DNA of 64,000 nt from Spirulinaceae cyanobacterium SM2_1_0. GTDB taxonomy: Bacteria; Cyanobacteriota; Cyanobacteriia; Cyanobacteriales; Spirulinaceae. Both the position numbers and the translations under genes were made by a program. The stretch lies in contig JAAUTY010000006.1 of assembly GCA_012031265.1 (NCBI GenBank), positions 53,424 through 117,423 of the forward strand, in the 5' to 3' direction. Shown here in pieces: positions 45,441 through 57,382 of this stretch (its first letter is position 1; every line of letters starts with the position of its first letter). The notes under the pieces are model-generated. The model worked only from the letters and a program-made list of their open reading frames with translations, did not search any database and was not told where the DNA came from.

Positions 45441-47126
45441 TCAGAACAGATCAACATCGGTGACCGCGCCGAGGTGACTGGACGAGACCAGCTTGGCGTA
45501 CTTGGCGAGGACGCCGGTGGTGTAACGCGGTTGGGGAGGCTGCCAATCGGCGCGGCGCTGGGCTAGCTCTGCGTCCGAGAGCTTGACGGCCAGCAAGCGC
45601 TGGTGGGCATCAATGGTGATCGTGTCGTCTTCCTGTACTAGGGCGAGCGGGCCGCCCACAGCCGCCTCGGGTGCAACATGGCCGACCACGAGGCCGTAGG
45701 TGCCGCCGGAGAAGCGCCCGTCGGTAATCAAACCGACCGCATCGCCGAGACCCGCCCCGACCAGCGCCGCAGTGGGGGCTAGCATTTCGCGCATTCCCGG
45801 CCCGCCCTTGGGTCCCTCATAGCGGACGACTACGACATCGCCTGCCTGAATCTGGCCCGCCAGGATCGCCTCGAGACAGGTCTCTTCTGACTCAAACACG
45901 CGCGCCGGGCCGGTGATACGCGGTTGCTTGATGCCACTGATCTTCGCCACGGCACCGTCAGGAGCGAGATTGCCGCGCAGGATCGCGAGATGCCCGCTGC
46001 TGTAGACCGGATTGTCCCAGGGGCGGATGACTTCTTGGTCGCTGGGTGGGGTTTCCGGCACCTCCGCGAGGATTGCTGCCAGGGTTTGGCCGGTGACGCT
46101 GAGGGCATCGCCGTGCAGCAGGCCGTGGGCGAGCAATATTTTCATCACCTGTGGGATGCCCCCAGCGCGGTGCAGGTCAACGGTGACGAAGCGACCGCTG
46201 GGTTTGAGGTCACAGAGCACTGGCACGCGGGCGCGGATGGTTTCAAAGTCATCCAGGGTCAGCTCGACGCCGATGGTGCGGGCGATCGCCAATAGGTGCA
46301 ACACCGAATTCGTCGAGCCACCCACCGCCATGATCACGGCGATCGCATTTTCAAAGGCTTGGCGCGTCAGCAACTGGCGGGGTAAAATCTGGCGGCGAAT
46401 CGCTTCTACCAATACCTGCGCCGACTGCTCAGTACTCTCCGCCTTCTCAGCATCTTCCGCCGCCATCGTCGAGGAGTAGGGCAAACTAATGCCCATGGCT
46501 TCAAAGGCCGACGACATTGTATTCGCCGTGAACATCCCGCCGCAAGAACCGACCCCGGGACAGGCATTCCGCTCGATGCCTTGCAGCGTTTCGTCGTCGA
46601 TTTTGCCGGCGCTGTATTCACCGACAGCCTCAAAGGCACTCACCACAGTCAAGTCTTGCCCCGCGTAGCGACCGGGTTTGATCGTGCCACCGTAGACGAA
46701 GATTGCCGGGATATTGAGACGAGCGATCGCCATCAGCGCTCCCGGCATATTCTTGTCGCAGCCTCCCAACGCCAGCACACCGTCCATACTCTGACCATTG
46801 CAGACGGTCTCGATCGCGTCGGCGATCACTTCTCGGGACACCAGCGAGTACTTCATCCCCTCCGTCCCCATCGAGATGCCATCCGAGATGGTGATCGTAC
46901 CAAAGACTTGGGGCATCGCGCCTGCTTGACTGAGACCGGTTTGCGCGCGTGCCGCTAGGTCATTCAGCCCGACATTACAGGGGGTGAGATTGCTATAGCC
47001 ATTGGCAATGCCCACAATGGGTTTGGTGAAGTCCTCGTCGCCAAAGCCGACGGCGCGCAGCATGGCGCGATTGGGGGTGCGTTGGACGCCCTGGACGATT
47101 GCTTGACTTCTGCGGTTCTCCGGCAT
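45441..47126 (-). CDS. ilvD: Dihydroxy-acid dehydratase
   Basis: IlvD dehydrates 2,3-dihydroxy acids to 2-oxo acids in valine and isoleucine synthesis. The 561-residue protein has the Fe-S cysteines in [16 protein letters not shown] and [17 protein letters not shown] and the C-terminal [19 protein letters not shown] and [15 protein letters not shown]. Start is MPENRRSQ at 47126, with GGAGAAGG seven bases upstream. It is monocistronic; the 460 bp upstream show no clear attenuator. Confidence 0.96.
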   Translation of the reverse strand: MPENRRSQAIVQGVQRTPNRAMLRAVGFGDEDFTKPIVGIANGYSNLTPCNVGLNDLAARAQTGLSQAGAMPQVFGTITISDGISMGTEGMKYSLVSREVIADAIETVCNGQSMDGVLALGGCDKNMPGALMAIARLNIPAIFVYGGTIKPGRYAGQDLTVVSAFEAVGEYSAGKIDDETLQGIERNACPGVGSCGGMFTANTMSSAFEAMGISLPYSSTMAAEDAEKAESTEQSAQVLVEAIRRQILPRQLLTRQAFENAIAVIMAVGGSTNSVLHLLAIARTIGVELTLDDFETIRARVPVLCDLKPSGRFVTVDLHRAGGIPQVMKILLAHGLLHGDALSVTGQTLAAILAEVPETPPSDQEVIRPWDNPVYSSGHLAILRGNLAPDGAVAKISGIKQPRITGPARVFESEETCLEAILAGQIQAGDVVVVRYEGPKGGPGMREMLAPTAALVGAGLGDAVGLITDGRFSGGTYGLVVGHVAPEAAVGGPLALVQEDDTITIDAHQRLLAVKLSDAELAQRRADWQPPQPRYTTGVLAKYAKLVSSSHLGAVTDVDLF

Positions 47127-47586
47127 AGCCGTACCTTCTCCTTCCAAAAAATGTGTCGATTAGGTCACGCGATCTATTTTCGCCTGTGGGTTCGGGGGGC
47201 GATCGCCGCCGCGCCACACCCTTCAGCAAAATTAACAAATGCTTGGCGGCAGCAACGGGTCTAGTTGACGGAGATTCCTTTACAAAACCGCGATTTTACT
47301 TAAACTTCTCTTGAAGAAATTCGCCGCTTGGCTTAAAACGGCCGAGATTTCAGAGTAAGTTAAACAGAGAATGGATTCCAGATTAGGCTGGCATTGACCA
47401 GGATGCCGTGGTGAATGGGGAAACGTAGGCGATCGCCGCTGGTTGGCGGGGCGATCCCCTCTCGCCCCTGGGAGCCACATTTACAGGACGGCGAGAGAAA
47501 ATTCCGGCGAGTTGTCCAGCCTGTCGCCGAATTTTGCCATAGTGTTCTGTAAATATGACGATTGAGCGAACAAGGGGCTATTGACG
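47127..47586. other. Intergenic region, 460 bp
   Basis: Divergent promoters of ilvD and the pentapeptide gene must be here. A T/A-rich stretch near 47285-47365 is the likeliest promoter area. No RNA gene or repeat was recognised. Confidence 0.4.
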
Positions 47587-48423
47587 ATGGATGCTGGGGA
47601 ACTCCTACAGCGGTATGCTAATGGCGAGCGCGACTTTCGCGGCGTCAGTCTACCGAGCGCCTTCCTCGGCGGCGCGAACCTCAGCGGCGCAAATCTACGC
47701 GAAGCCGATCTGGGTGGCGCGAACCTGATTGGCGCTGATCTGACCCGCACCAACCTGCGCGAGTGCAATCTCGGCGACTCGCACCTCGAAGCCAACCTCA
47801 CCGAAGCCAACCTGATTGGCAGCGACCTCAGTGGCTCTAACCTGACCGGGGCGATCCTGCGCAATGCCAGCCTACGCGCCGCCAACCTCAAAGGTGCGGT
47901 GCTCAAAGCGGTCGATCTCAGCTATGCCGTGCTCAGCGAAGCCGATCTGCGCGACACGGATCTCAGTCGCGCCCGCCTTACCGAGTGCAACCTCGGCCGT
48001 GCGAAACTGATGAATGCGATCCTGACCGAAGCGGATCTGCAAGGGGCGAACTTGACCTACGCGATTCTCATGGGAGCCAATCTCGAGAGCGCCAACCTCT
48101 CCGATGCGATCCTCAATGGTGTCAATGCCACCAACGTCAACGCCAGCAACATCGACCTCAGCCGTGCCAAGCTGAGCAGCGCCAATCTCGCCAACATCAA
48201 CCTGAAGGGCGCGAACCTGCGTGCCGCCCACATCACTTGGACAACACTGCGCGGTGCCGACCTGTCCGAAGCGAAGCTCTATCGCGCCCAACTCTGCTGG
48301 TCGAACCTGACCGGCGCGAAGTTGGTCGAAGCGATTCTCATTGACGCCAATCTCAATGAAGCGAACTTCCGCAATGCCGACCTCCGGGGTGCGGTGATGC
48401 CCAATGCCGGTAGCACCGAGTAA
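47587..48423 (+). CDS. Cytoplasmic pentapeptide-repeat protein
   Basis: About 278 residues. A short N-terminal helix (MDAGELLQRYANGERDFRGV) caps a near-continuous A(D/N)LxxAxL pentapeptide beta-helix running to the C-terminus. No signal peptide is present, in contrast to the protein at 7556. The N-terminal cap with ELLxxYxxGxRDF is a frequent cyanobacterial type of unknown role. A TTG six bases earlier is an alternative start. Confidence 0.87.
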   Translation: MDAGELLQRYANGERDFRGVSLPSAFLGGANLSGANLREADLGGANLIGADLTRTNLRECNLGDSHLEANLTEANLIGSDLSGSNLTGAILRNASLRAANLKGAVLKAVDLSYAVLSEADLRDTDLSRARLTECNLGRAKLMNAILTEADLQGANLTYAILMGANLESANLSDAILNGVNATNVNASNIDLSRAKLSSANLANINLKGANLRAAHITWTTLRGADLSEAKLYRAQLCWSNLTGAKLVEAILIDANLNEANFRNADLRGAVMPNAGSTE

Positions 48424-49102
48424 TCGCCTACGGACTGCTCAGGAGAGTGTCTGGGTCAGAATCAAACTTAATACCCTGCCGCTGCTACCGATTCCCCAAT
48501 CCTGGTAGCTGCCGTCTGTCCCCCTTGAAGCCACTCGCATCGGCTCTGGCTCTGCCGCGCTGCCACGGCACTCAGTCCGGCTCACAACGATGCGGGGCGC
48601 TCGGCGCTAACGAGCTAAATGCGATCGCGCCTCCCTAAACCGGGCGCGGGCAGTCAGCTTGCACGGCTGAATGCACTGGAGCTACATCTCGACGAGCAGT
48701 CTGACCTCAAGGATCTTCGTATTGAGAGCACTCCGGCTTTGGCGCAGCCTGGGCGAGCACCGGCCAAAGCTTGGGAGGCAGCCGGTTCTCCTGATGCTCC
48801 GTGACCGTGACGCGATCGCCCGACTCCGCAGCCATGAACAGCAAGCCAGGCTAAACCGCACTAGCACAAGGCGGCGGCAATGAGATGCCCATTCAGGATC
48901 CGTAGGATGCCTGTATTGTCTGCACTCATCACTCAAAACTCAGAACTCAAAATTCCGCGTAGCGGTACTAGCAGCGATGCCCACCCAGAGAAGATCAACG
49001 CGATCGCCCTCCTGCTGGCTCACGCACCAACTCCATTGCGCTAGCCGTGTACGGTACAGCCATTGGCTCAGCAACAGCCGGAAACCACAAAGCACGTAAG
49101 GT
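48424..49102. other. Intergenic region, 679 bp
   Basis: It is flanked by the convergent pentapeptide and sqdB genes. Apart from the inverted 111-bp repeat at 48861-48971 I see only short frames with no family features. Confidence 0.45.
48861..48971 (-). repeat. 111-bp CTAG-bounded dispersed repeat, copy 4 (inverted)
   Basis: It is in the opposite orientation to the other copies: it starts CTAGCACAAGGCGGCGG and ends CCGCGTAGCGGTACTAG. The interior is the complement of the same blocks (AATGAGATGCCCATTC; ACTCAAAACTCAGAACTCAA). Length is identical to copies 1 and 6. Confidence 0.85.
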
Positions 49103-50272
<1,170 letters not shown>

Positions 50273-50413
50273 TTACCAACACTGAATACTGGGTAAATGT
50301 ATCAGGTCTTGGTACGCTTGCGGGTAGTGATGTCCGTAAGGGGATCGTCGTTTGCAGCTCGGGATCGGTGGGAGATCGCCCGCTGATGTCCAACCTGGCG
50401 GGGAGGAGTTTGC

Positions 50414-52318
50414 ATGAAACGCTTGCCATCCTGGCAATGGCTGATCTTGGCGACGCCGCCCGTGGCGATCGCCAGCTTCCTCCTCATTGCCGCCAGTTGG
50501 CAACTGCACACCTGGGGGCTGACCTGGCTCTGGGGAGTTTTCATCCTCATCCTGGCAGGCTGGCGTGTGCTGCTGGCGCGCTGGACGCGGCCGCTGGTGT
50601 CAGCGGACGCAGTGCTGACGGCGGCATTAGACGATTTGCAGGGTGACTTGCCGCCCAATCTCAAGGTTCAGGATGGCGATCGCAGCGCTGCCGCCACCAC
50701 CATTTTGCAACAATTGCTCACCACCGCTGAGAGCGATCCGCCGCTGTGGACTGCGCCGCAGGTCTTCTGGCAGCGCTGCCAGCAGTTGCTGACCAAAATC
50801 GCCCAGCTCTATTACCCCGATATTAAATACCCGCTGCTCAACATCTACATCCCCGACGCCTACCGGCTGCTGCGGGGCACGATCGACGACCTCGATCGCT
50901 GGATCGAGTCGCTGGCTCCCGTCCTGAATCAAATGACCGTCGGACAAGCTTACCAAGCCTGGGAACGTTATCAGGCGCTAGAACCGGTGGCGCGGCGGCT
51001 CTGGCGGTTTTGGAACTGGGCGCAGTGGTTGCTGAATCCGGCGGCGGCGGCCGCCCGCTGGGCGAGCCAGAGCACCAATGAGCAGGCGACACAGCAGTTG
51101 TTGGTGAATTTTAGCCAACTGTTGCGCGCCGCCTTGCTCCGCAATCTCTGTCAGCAGGCGATCGCCCTCTACAGTGGTCAGACAGTGGCGATCGCCGCCC
51201 CATCGCAACCCGCCCCAGCGAAAACACAGACGTTGCAGGTCTTGCTGGCGCAAGCGGAACCGGAAGCAAAAATTGCCACACAACCCGTCAACATTCTGCT
51301 CGTTGGTCGCACGGGCGCGGGCAAGAGCAGTTTGATTAACACCCTGTTCCAAGCCGAGCAGGCGGCGGTGGACGTGCTGCCGAGCACGGACGCGATCCAG
51401 CAGTATCAGTGGCAGAGCGAGTCGGGCGAAACCCTCAACCTCTGGGATACCCCTGGTTATGAGCAAGTTGCCCAGGCCGAGCAGCGAGAAGCCGTGCTCG
51501 ACCAAGCACACCAGGCTGATTTAGTCCTGCTGGTCTTGCCCGCGCTCGATCCGGCATTGCAGATGGAGGCGGATTTCCTCACCGACCTACAGCAACAGGT
51601 CAGTGACTTGCCAGTCATCGCCGTCGTGACGCAGGTGGATCGGCTGCGGCCGCTGCGGGAGTGGCAGCCGCCCTACGACTGGCCACTGGGCGATCGCGCT
51701 AAGGAAAAATCGATCCGCGAGGCAGTGCAGTATCGCGCCGAAGCATTGGTGGTCTGGTGCGATCGCGTCTTGCCGGTGGTGACGGCTGAGGCAGCGAGTG
51801 GGCGCGCAAGCTGGAATGACGCGGCGCTCGCCCAGGCATTGCTGGACGCGCTCGACCCGGCCAAACAGTTGCGGCTCGCCCGGTTTCTGCGCGATCGCGA
51901 GGCCCGCGCGACGGCCGCCGCCGCGATTGTTGATCGCTATGCCTTCCAGATGACTACGCAGCAGGGACTGGCCGCATTTTTGAAAAGTCCGGTACTACAA
52001 TTCATCTCGACCCTCTCCACCGGTTCGCCCGATTTGGCGCGCTTGCTGGCGGCCGATATTCCGGTGGAACAATTACCGGTGGTGATTGGCAAGTTGCAGA
52101 TGGCCTACGAGCTACACGATTTGCTCAATGCCGATTCTGGACGCGCGTTTGAGTTGCGATCACTCTGGCCCCTCCTTTTGGACAATCCCACCGCGCCGGA
52201 ACGCAATGCTTGGGCCTTTGGGCAGGCCTTGGTCGCTTATTGGCGTCAGGATTTAACATTGGCGGAGTTGCGATCGCAGTTTCACGCCAACTTAGAATCA
52301 CACTCTGCGTCGAGGTGA
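50414..52318 (+). CDS. Membrane-anchored Era/dynamin-like GTPase
   Basis: The 634-residue protein has two N-terminal membrane helices (LILATPPVAIASFLLIAA; GVFILILAGWRVLLA), a helical region to about residue 285, then a TRAFAC GTPase domain: G1 GRTGAGKSS (residues 298-306), G3 LWDTPGYEQ, and G4 VTQVDRL, with Gln where NKxD or TKxD is usual. The C-terminal ~150 residues are helical and lack an obvious DUF697 helix pair. Homologues are conserved in cyanobacteria, with possible roles in membrane stress or ribosome-linked functions; not resolved here. A Shine-Dalgarno GGGGAGGAG lies just upstream. Confidence 0.87.
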   Translation: MKRLPSWQWLILATPPVAIASFLLIAASWQLHTWGLTWLWGVFILILAGWRVLLARWTRPLVSADAVLTAALDDLQGDLPPNLKVQDGDRSAAATTILQQLLTTAESDPPLWTAPQVFWQRCQQLLTKIAQLYYPDIKYPLLNIYIPDAYRLLRGTIDDLDRWIESLAPVLNQMTVGQAYQAWERYQALEPVARRLWRFWNWAQWLLNPAAAAARWASQSTNEQATQQLLVNFSQLLRAALLRNLCQQAIALYSGQTVAIAAPSQPAPAKTQTLQVLLAQAEPEAKIATQPVNILLVGRTGAGKSSLINTLFQAEQAAVDVLPSTDAIQQYQWQSESGETLNLWDTPGYEQVAQAEQREAVLDQAHQADLVLLVLPALDPALQMEADFLTDLQQQVSDLPVIAVVTQVDRLRPLREWQPPYDWPLGDRAKEKSIREAVQYRAEALVVWCDRVLPVVTAEAASGRASWNDAALAQALLDALDPAKQLRLARFLRDREARATAAAAIVDRYAFQMTTQQGLAAFLKSPVLQFISTLSTGSPDLARLLAADIPVEQLPVVIGKLQMAYELHDLLNADSGRAFELRSLWPLLLDNPTAPERNAWAFGQALVAYWRQDLTLAELRSQFHANLESHSASR

Positions 52319-52428
52319 TCATGGCGCGTCGCCACCCTGAAAATCTTGGGCAACAGGTACGATCGCCGACCGCCACCGCAAACGTAAAGTAGATGTAAAG
52401 CTTCTGCCCTTGTACCGAAATCCCTCCC

Positions 52429-52434
52429 TATGAT
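52429..52434 (+). promoter_or_regulatory. Candidate -10 box for fbp
   Basis: TATGAT lies about 84 bp upstream of the fbp ATG in an otherwise gene-free 199-bp gap. No well-spaced -35 is visible, so it is tentative. Confidence 0.3.
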
Positions 52435-52517
52435 GTGTGCAGGCGGAGCACAGGGTCAGTAATCTCACGAGTTTCGTCGCCACTAGAGATTCGTTGGACA
52501 GATTTAAAGCTTAAATT

Positions 52518-53612
52518 ATGACCGCATCCGAACCCGCTGCTGTCCCGGAAGCTGCCCTTGACCGCGATTGCACCACGCTCTCACGGCACGTCTTGCAACA
52601 GGCGATGAAAGCGTTCAACGCCCCCTCGCTGCTATCGCCGGAGGCCCAAGACATCAGCGCGATCATGAACCGACTGGCTCTGGCAGGCAAGCTGATCGCC
52701 CGTCGCCTCAGCCGCGCTGGACTGATGGCTGGTGTCCTTGGCTTCACAGGCGACACCAACGTCCAGGGCGAGTCGGTCAAGAAGATGGATATCTACGCCA
52801 ACGATGTCTTCATTTCCGTCTTCAAACAGAGCGGTCTCGTCTGTCGCCTGGCTTCTGAGGAAATGGAGAAGCCCTACTACATTCCTGAAAACTGCCCGAT
52901 CGGCCGCTACACGCTGCTCTACGACCCGATTGACGGTTCATCAAATGTGGACATTAACCTGAATGTCGGCTCGATCTTCTCGATCCGCCAGCAAGAAGGC
53001 AACGACCTCGACGGCAGCGCCCGCGATCTCTTGCAGAATGGGCGCAAGCAAATCGCGGCAGGCTACATCCTCTACGGCCCGTCCACCGTGTTTGTCTACT
53101 CCTTGGGCGATGGCGTGCATATGTTCATCCTCGACCCCAGCCTGGGTGAGTTCATCTTGGCGGCTGAATCAATGCAGATTCCGGCCCACGGCCCCGTGTA
53201 TAGCCTCAATGAAGGCAACTTCTGGCAATGGGACGAGTCCCTGCGCGACTATACGCGCTATATGCACCGCCACGAGGGCTATACCGCCCGCTACAGCGGC
53301 GCGCTCGTAGGCGACTTCCATCGCATCCTGCTTCAGGGTGGCGTCTTCATCTATCCTGGCACGGCGAAGAATCCGGATGGCAAGCTGCGTCTACTCTATG
53401 AAACAGCTCCGCTCGCTTACTTAGCGGAACATGCTAACGGCTGCGCGAGCACGGGCACACAGCCCTTGCTCGACTTCGTGCCGACGGAGCTGCACCAGCG
53501 CACACCACTCGTCATTGGCAGTGTCGAAGATGTCAAGCTTGTCGAGTCCTTCATTCAAGACCGTGGCCAGCGCCAAAAACCGGCTAGCGCCGTTACGCAG
53601 AGTTCTAAGTGA
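52518..53612 (+). CDS. fbp: Class I fructose-1,6-bisphosphatase; C-terminus encoded by a mobile repeat
   Basis: The enzyme hydrolyses fructose-1,6-bisphosphate in gluconeogenesis and the Calvin cycle. The 364-residue product has [32 protein letters not shown], the metal motif [20 protein letters not shown], and [20 protein letters not shown] and [17 protein letters not shown] at the substrate site. The last eight codons (53586-53609, SAVTQSSK) and the stop lie inside repeat copy 5, whose left end CTAG is at 53584. The original C-terminus has therefore been replaced or extended. First gene of fbp-zwf-opcA. Confidence 0.96.
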   Translation: MTASEPAAVPEAALDRDCTTLSRHVLQQAMKAFNAPSLLSPEAQDISAIMNRLALAGKLIARRLSRAGLMAGVLGFTGDTNVQGESVKKMDIYANDVFISVFKQSGLVCRLASEEMEKPYYIPENCPIGRYTLLYDPIDGSSNVDINLNVGSIFSIRQQEGNDLDGSARDLLQNGRKQIAAGYILYGPSTVFVYSLGDGVHMFILDPSLGEFILAAESMQIPAHGPVYSLNEGNFWQWDESLRDYTRYMHRHEGYTARYSGALVGDFHRILLQGGVFIYPGTAKNPDGKLRLLYETAPLAYLAEHANGCASTGTQPLLDFVPTELHQRTPLVIGSVEDVKLVESFIQDRGQRQKPASAVTQSSK

Positions 53613-53729
53613 TGAGTTGTGAGTGATGAGTTGTGGGTTCTGAGTTTTGACTGCTGACTTCTGAGTGTTTGCAATCCGGGCATCCTGAGAATTTTGAATG
53701 GACATCTCATTACCGCCGTCTGGTACTCG
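53584..53729 (+). repeat. CTAG-bounded dispersed repeat, copy 5 (146 bp, expanded), overlapping the fbp 3' end
   Basis: It starts CTAGCGCCGTTACGCAGAG (compare CTAGTACCGCTACGCGGAG) and ends ACCGCCGTCTGGTACTCG. The TGAGTT tandem part is enlarged with TGATGAGTTGTGAG units. The right block ATTTTGAATGGACATCTCAT is conserved. The right end has CTCG in place of CTAG. Confidence 0.8.
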
Positions 53730-53801
53730 TGTGAACTCGCCTGGTTAATCAGGCTGACATCCCCCCGGTTGCCCCCTACCTTCTCTAACGGATAACTGTT
53801 T

Positions 53802-55331
53802 ATGGTGACCTTACTCGACAATCCGCTCCGCGTCGGTTTGCAGCAGGAGCGCACGCCAGAGCCGCTGATTTTGGTGATTTTTGGTGCCTCGGGTGACTTG
53901 ACCCAGCGCAAGCTCGTCCCCGCGATTTATCAACTGAAGCAAGAACGCCGCTTGCCGCCAGAGATTACAGTCGTCGGTGTCGCCCGCCGTGATTGGAGTC
54001 ATGACTATTTCCGCGAGCAGATGCGCCAAGGGGTAGACGAGTTTGGCATCGGCATCGATCGTGAGGAAACCTGGCAGGACTTTGCCGACGGGCTGTTCTA
54101 TTGCTCGGGCAATATGGACAGCGCAGAGAGCTACGAGAAGCTAAAAAATTTCTTGGTAGAACTGGATGGCAAGCGCGGCACACGGGGCAATCGCGTTTTT
54201 TACCTAGCTGTGTCACCGAAGTTTTTTGTGCCCGGCCTGAAGCAGTTGGGGGCAGCGGGAATGTTGGCGCAACCCAGCAAGCATCGTGTCGTGATCGAGA
54301 AGCCGTTTGGGCGCGATCTGAGTACAGCGCGATCGCTCAATCGCACGGTGCAACAAGTCTGCCAAGAAAACCAGGTCTATCGCATCGACCACTACCTGGG
54401 CAAAGAGACGGTTCAAAACATTCTCGTTTTCCGCTTCGCCAATGCCATCTTTGAACCGCTCTGGAATCGCAACTACGTCGATCATGTCCAAATCACGGTT
54501 GCCGAAACCGTGGGCGTAGAAGAGCGAGCCGGCTACTACGAAACCTCCGGGGCACTGCGCGACATGGTGCAAAATCACCTGATGCAGTTGCTGGCGATCA
54601 CGGCGATGGAGCCGCCCAACTCGCTCGACGCCGACAGCATTCGCACTGAGAAAGTCAAAGTCGTCCAAGCCATGCACCTCGCGGACACCCACGACCTCAC
54701 CCACTGCGCCATTCGCGGCCAGTATGCGGCGGGTTGGATGAAGGGCAAACCGGTGCCAGGTTACCGCGAGGAAAATGGGGTGAATCCAGAATCAACCACA
54801 CCGACCTTCGTGGCGATGAAGTTGATGATCGACAACTGGCGCTGGAAGGGCGTACCCTTTTATCTGCGGACGGGTAAACGCCTGCCCAAGAAGGTGACCG
54901 AAATTGCCATTCAGTTTAAGCAGGTGCCGCTGCTGATCTTCCAGTCCGCTGCCCAGCAGACTAGTCCCAATATTCTGACCATGCGGATTCAGCCCAATGA
55001 AGGCATTTCCCTCCGGTTTGAAGCCAAGATGCCCGGCCCCGACCTCCGCACGCGCACAGTGGATATGGACTTTAGCTACGGCAGCTCCTTCGGGATGGCG
55101 TCGGCCGATGCCTACAATCGTCTCTTGCTAGACTGCATGTTAGGCGACCAAACGCTGTTCACGCGCGCGGACGAAGTGGAGGAGGCTTGGCGAGTCGTCA
55201 CCCCGGCCCTGTCTGCTTGGGATTCACCGTCTGACCCTGCGAGCGTCCCGCAGTACGAAGCAGGCACTTGGCAGCCAACGGAGGCTGAGTTCATGCTCAA
55301 TCGTGACGGCCGCCGCTGGCGACGCTTATGA
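53802..55331 (+). CDS. zwf: Glucose-6-phosphate 1-dehydrogenase
   Basis: Zwf oxidises glucose-6-phosphate with NADP, the first step of the oxidative pentose phosphate pathway, which is the main dark route for sugar in cyanobacteria. The 509-residue protein has the NADP loop [20 protein letters not shown], the active-site motif [29 protein letters not shown], and [20 protein letters not shown]. In cyanobacteria it is redox-regulated by thioredoxin and activated by OpcA, encoded 100 bp downstream. Repeat copy 5 and 72 bp separate it from fbp. Confidence 0.97.
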   Translation: MVTLLDNPLRVGLQQERTPEPLILVIFGASGDLTQRKLVPAIYQLKQERRLPPEITVVGVARRDWSHDYFREQMRQGVDEFGIGIDREETWQDFADGLFYCSGNMDSAESYEKLKNFLVELDGKRGTRGNRVFYLAVSPKFFVPGLKQLGAAGMLAQPSKHRVVIEKPFGRDLSTARSLNRTVQQVCQENQVYRIDHYLGKETVQNILVFRFANAIFEPLWNRNYVDHVQITVAETVGVEERAGYYETSGALRDMVQNHLMQLLAITAMEPPNSLDADSIRTEKVKVVQAMHLADTHDLTHCAIRGQYAAGWMKGKPVPGYREENGVNPESTTPTFVAMKLMIDNWRWKGVPFYLRTGKRLPKKVTEIAIQFKQVPLLIFQSAAQQTSPNILTMRIQPNEGISLRFEAKMPGPDLRTRTVDMDFSYGSSFGMASADAYNRLLLDCMLGDQTLFTRADEVEEAWRVVTPALSAWDSPSDPASVPQYEAGTWQPTEAEFMLNRDGRRWRRL

Positions 55332-55431
55332 ACGGGTGAGTGGGTGACCCGTCTACACCAGCTCCGACTTCGGTTGCGGCTCGCCGCACGCTGCTCAAAC
55401 AGACCGCCCTGCCACGCGAGGAATAAATGCC

Positions 55432-56805
55432 ATGTCCACTGAGTCACCGCCGCTGGTTTCGATCCAGAATCCCAAAGATGTCTCCCTAGAAGAGATTGAG
55501 GCTGCCTTACGAGAGATCTGGCAAACTTACAATATTGGCGAAGATGCGCTAGCGGCGACGCGGGCAGCGACCTTCAGCTTTTTAGTCTACGAGCCTGACG
55601 GCACGCAGTCGTTGCTGGCGGCGCTGGGATTCTATACCGGGCCGATCGACGGCATTAGCGGCCCCCGCACAGAAGCGGCGCTCAAGGCTGCTCAAAAAGC
55701 CTATGGCTTTGAGAGTACGGGCAAACCGGACTCAAAGCTGACCGAGCGCCTACGGGCTGAGTTCGCTAGTCTGACAGAACGCGACAAACAAACGCCGGAA
55801 AACCTCCGCACGGCACTGCAATATTCGCCTGATCTGGAGAGTGGTAACTTGGCGGATGCGATCGCCAGTGCCAATCCCTGCCGCATCATCACCCTCTGCC
55901 CGGTCATTGGCGACGATCTCGGCGTCTCGGCGCAGGTCTCAGCCTATTGCCCGATTCAGAAGCGCAGTAGCGATAGCACCCTGATTTGCTGCGAATACAT
56001 CATGCTACGGGGAACCGCACAGGCACTGGAACGGTTTGCGGGCGCGATCGCCGCGTTGATGATTCCCGATCTGCCCAAATTCGTTTGGTGGAAAGCGGCA
56101 CCACTACCAGAATACACGCTGTTCCAGCGGCTCGTAGAATTAAGCGACACGCTCATTATTGATTCCAGTGCCTTCGACGCACCGGAGCGCAATCTCGCCA
56201 GTATTGGTCGATTGCTGGAGCAGGGCGCACCGGTGGCTGATCTCAACTGGCGGCGACTCGCCCCCTGGCAGGAGTTAGCAGCCGAAGCATTTGATCCGCC
56301 CGATCGCCGCGCCGCCGTTTGGGATGTCGATCGCGTCACGATCGACTACGAAAAAGGTAACCAATCCCAGGCGTTGATGTATCTGGGCTGGCTCGCCAGC
56401 CGCTTGCAGTGGCAGCCGATTGACTATGTACTCGAAGGCGGCGACTACGATATCCGACATATCCGCTTCAAAGGCAAGGAAGACCGTATTATTGAAGCCG
56501 AACTGGCGGGCATTCCGACAGCGGACTGGGGCGAAATTCCTGGTGACCTGATCAGCCTGAAGCTGGACTCAGAGAATCTCGATGCCAACTGCTGCACGGT
56601 GCTCTGTTCCGAGACGACTGGCTGTATGCGGATGGAAGCAGGCGGCGGTGCCCAGTCCTGCCGCATCAACCAAGTCACGCCCCTCTCGGATCAAAAAACG
56701 GAAGACTTGCTCAGCAAGCAACTGCGGCGTTGGGGCCGCGAATTGCTCTACACCGAAAGCATGATCGTGACCCACCAAATTCTTCAACAGCACCCTGAAC
56801 ATTGA
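55432..56805 (+). CDS. opcA: G6PDH assembly protein OpcA with a peptidoglycan-binding-like insert
   Basis: OpcA activates and assembles glucose-6-phosphate dehydrogenase. The 457-residue product has a short N-terminal region (VSLEEIEAALREIWQTYN), then a PG-binding-domain-1-like helical bundle (residues ~60-115, LLAALGFYTGPIDGISGPRT and EAALKAAQKAYG), and the conserved C-terminal OpcA domain from ~130 (RIITLCPVIGDDLGVSAQVS; LPKFVWWKAAPLP; GWLASRLQWQPIDYVLEGG; CRMRMEAG-like MRMEAGGGAQSC). The PGB module is common in cyanobacterial OpcA and presumably acts as a protein-interaction module in the cytoplasm. Closes the fbp-zwf-opcA cluster. Confidence 0.95.
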   Translation: MSTESPPLVSIQNPKDVSLEEIEAALREIWQTYNIGEDALAATRAATFSFLVYEPDGTQSLLAALGFYTGPIDGISGPRTEAALKAAQKAYGFESTGKPDSKLTERLRAEFASLTERDKQTPENLRTALQYSPDLESGNLADAIASANPCRIITLCPVIGDDLGVSAQVSAYCPIQKRSSDSTLICCEYIMLRGTAQALERFAGAIAALMIPDLPKFVWWKAAPLPEYTLFQRLVELSDTLIIDSSAFDAPERNLASIGRLLEQGAPVADLNWRRLAPWQELAAEAFDPPDRRAAVWDVDRVTIDYEKGNQSQALMYLGWLASRLQWQPIDYVLEGGDYDIRHIRFKGKEDRIIEAELAGIPTADWGEIPGDLISLKLDSENLDANCCTVLCSETTGCMRMEAGGGAQSCRINQVTPLSDQKTEDLLSKQLRRWGRELLYTESMIVTHQILQQHPEH

Positions 56806-56839
56806 TCAACGCTAGTGCTGGTCGGGAGTTTATCAACAG

Positions 56840-56865
56840 AAGGGCAGCTCCGCAGAGCTGCCCTT
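56840..56865. terminator. Strong hairpin between opcA and petE
   Basis: AAGGGCAGCTC and GAGCTGCCCTT form a perfect 11-bp stem around CGCA. It lies 34 bp after the opcA stop and 29 bp beyond the convergent petE stop, so it can serve both. The terminal TT is short as a U-tract. Confidence 0.75.
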
Positions 56866-56894
56866 GAGGCATCGTAACCTAATGGCAACGGTCA

Positions 56895-57281
56895 CTACTC
56901 GACAATGATCTTGCCGACCATACCCGCGCCGCGATGGGGTTCGCAGTAGTAGCTGTATTCCCCTTCTGGTGCATCAGCCGGGATCGTTGTCGCATAGGAC
57001 TCGCCCGGTGCGAACAGCAGTTGCTTGTGCGAGAGGCTGCTAGCATCTACGCCAGCCGGTGCCTTGTCGAACACTGCGTTGTGAGGTGCCAACTTGTTCA
57101 TCACGAACTTCACGGTGTCGCCCGGATGAACTGTCAGCGTGCTCGGTTGGAACTGGAGGGCACCGCTATCCGCACCCATTTTGACTTCATAGGTGTCTGC
57201 CAATGCCGGTGATGCCGACAGGGCAAAGCTGGCGATCGCCAGTAGCACAACCGAGAAAAGCAAACCGAGTTTCTTCAACAT
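56895..57281 (-). CDS. petE: Plastocyanin precursor
   Basis: Plastocyanin carries electrons from cytochrome b6f to photosystem I in the thylakoid lumen. The 128-residue precursor has a signal peptide ([19 protein letters not shown], cleavage after ALA) and mature [16 protein letters not shown]. Copper ligands are all present: His in APHNAVFDK, Cys/His/Met in [14 protein letters not shown]. It converges on opcA with a shared hairpin. Next to it is psbV, 101 bp upstream on the same strand. Confidence 0.97.
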   Translation of the reverse strand: MLKKLGLLFSVVLLAIASFALSASPALADTYEVKMGADSGALQFQPSTLTVHPGDTVKFVMNKLAPHNAVFDKAPAGVDASSLSHKQLLFAPGESYATTIPADAPEGEYSYYCEPHRGAGMVGKIIVE

Positions 57282-57382
57282 TGTTTCTTTGACAGAGTGT
57301 CGTATTCAGATTCGCTTTAGATTTTACCGCGTTCGACAACCTGAGCGGCAGCAGCGCGCCCAGATCGATTGCAACACATCAG

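Noticed and set aside
53555..53911. Minus-strand open frame starting MRCPFKILRMPGLQ, similar to one at 57-320
   Set aside because: The similarity comes from the shared CTAG repeat, not from a protein family.
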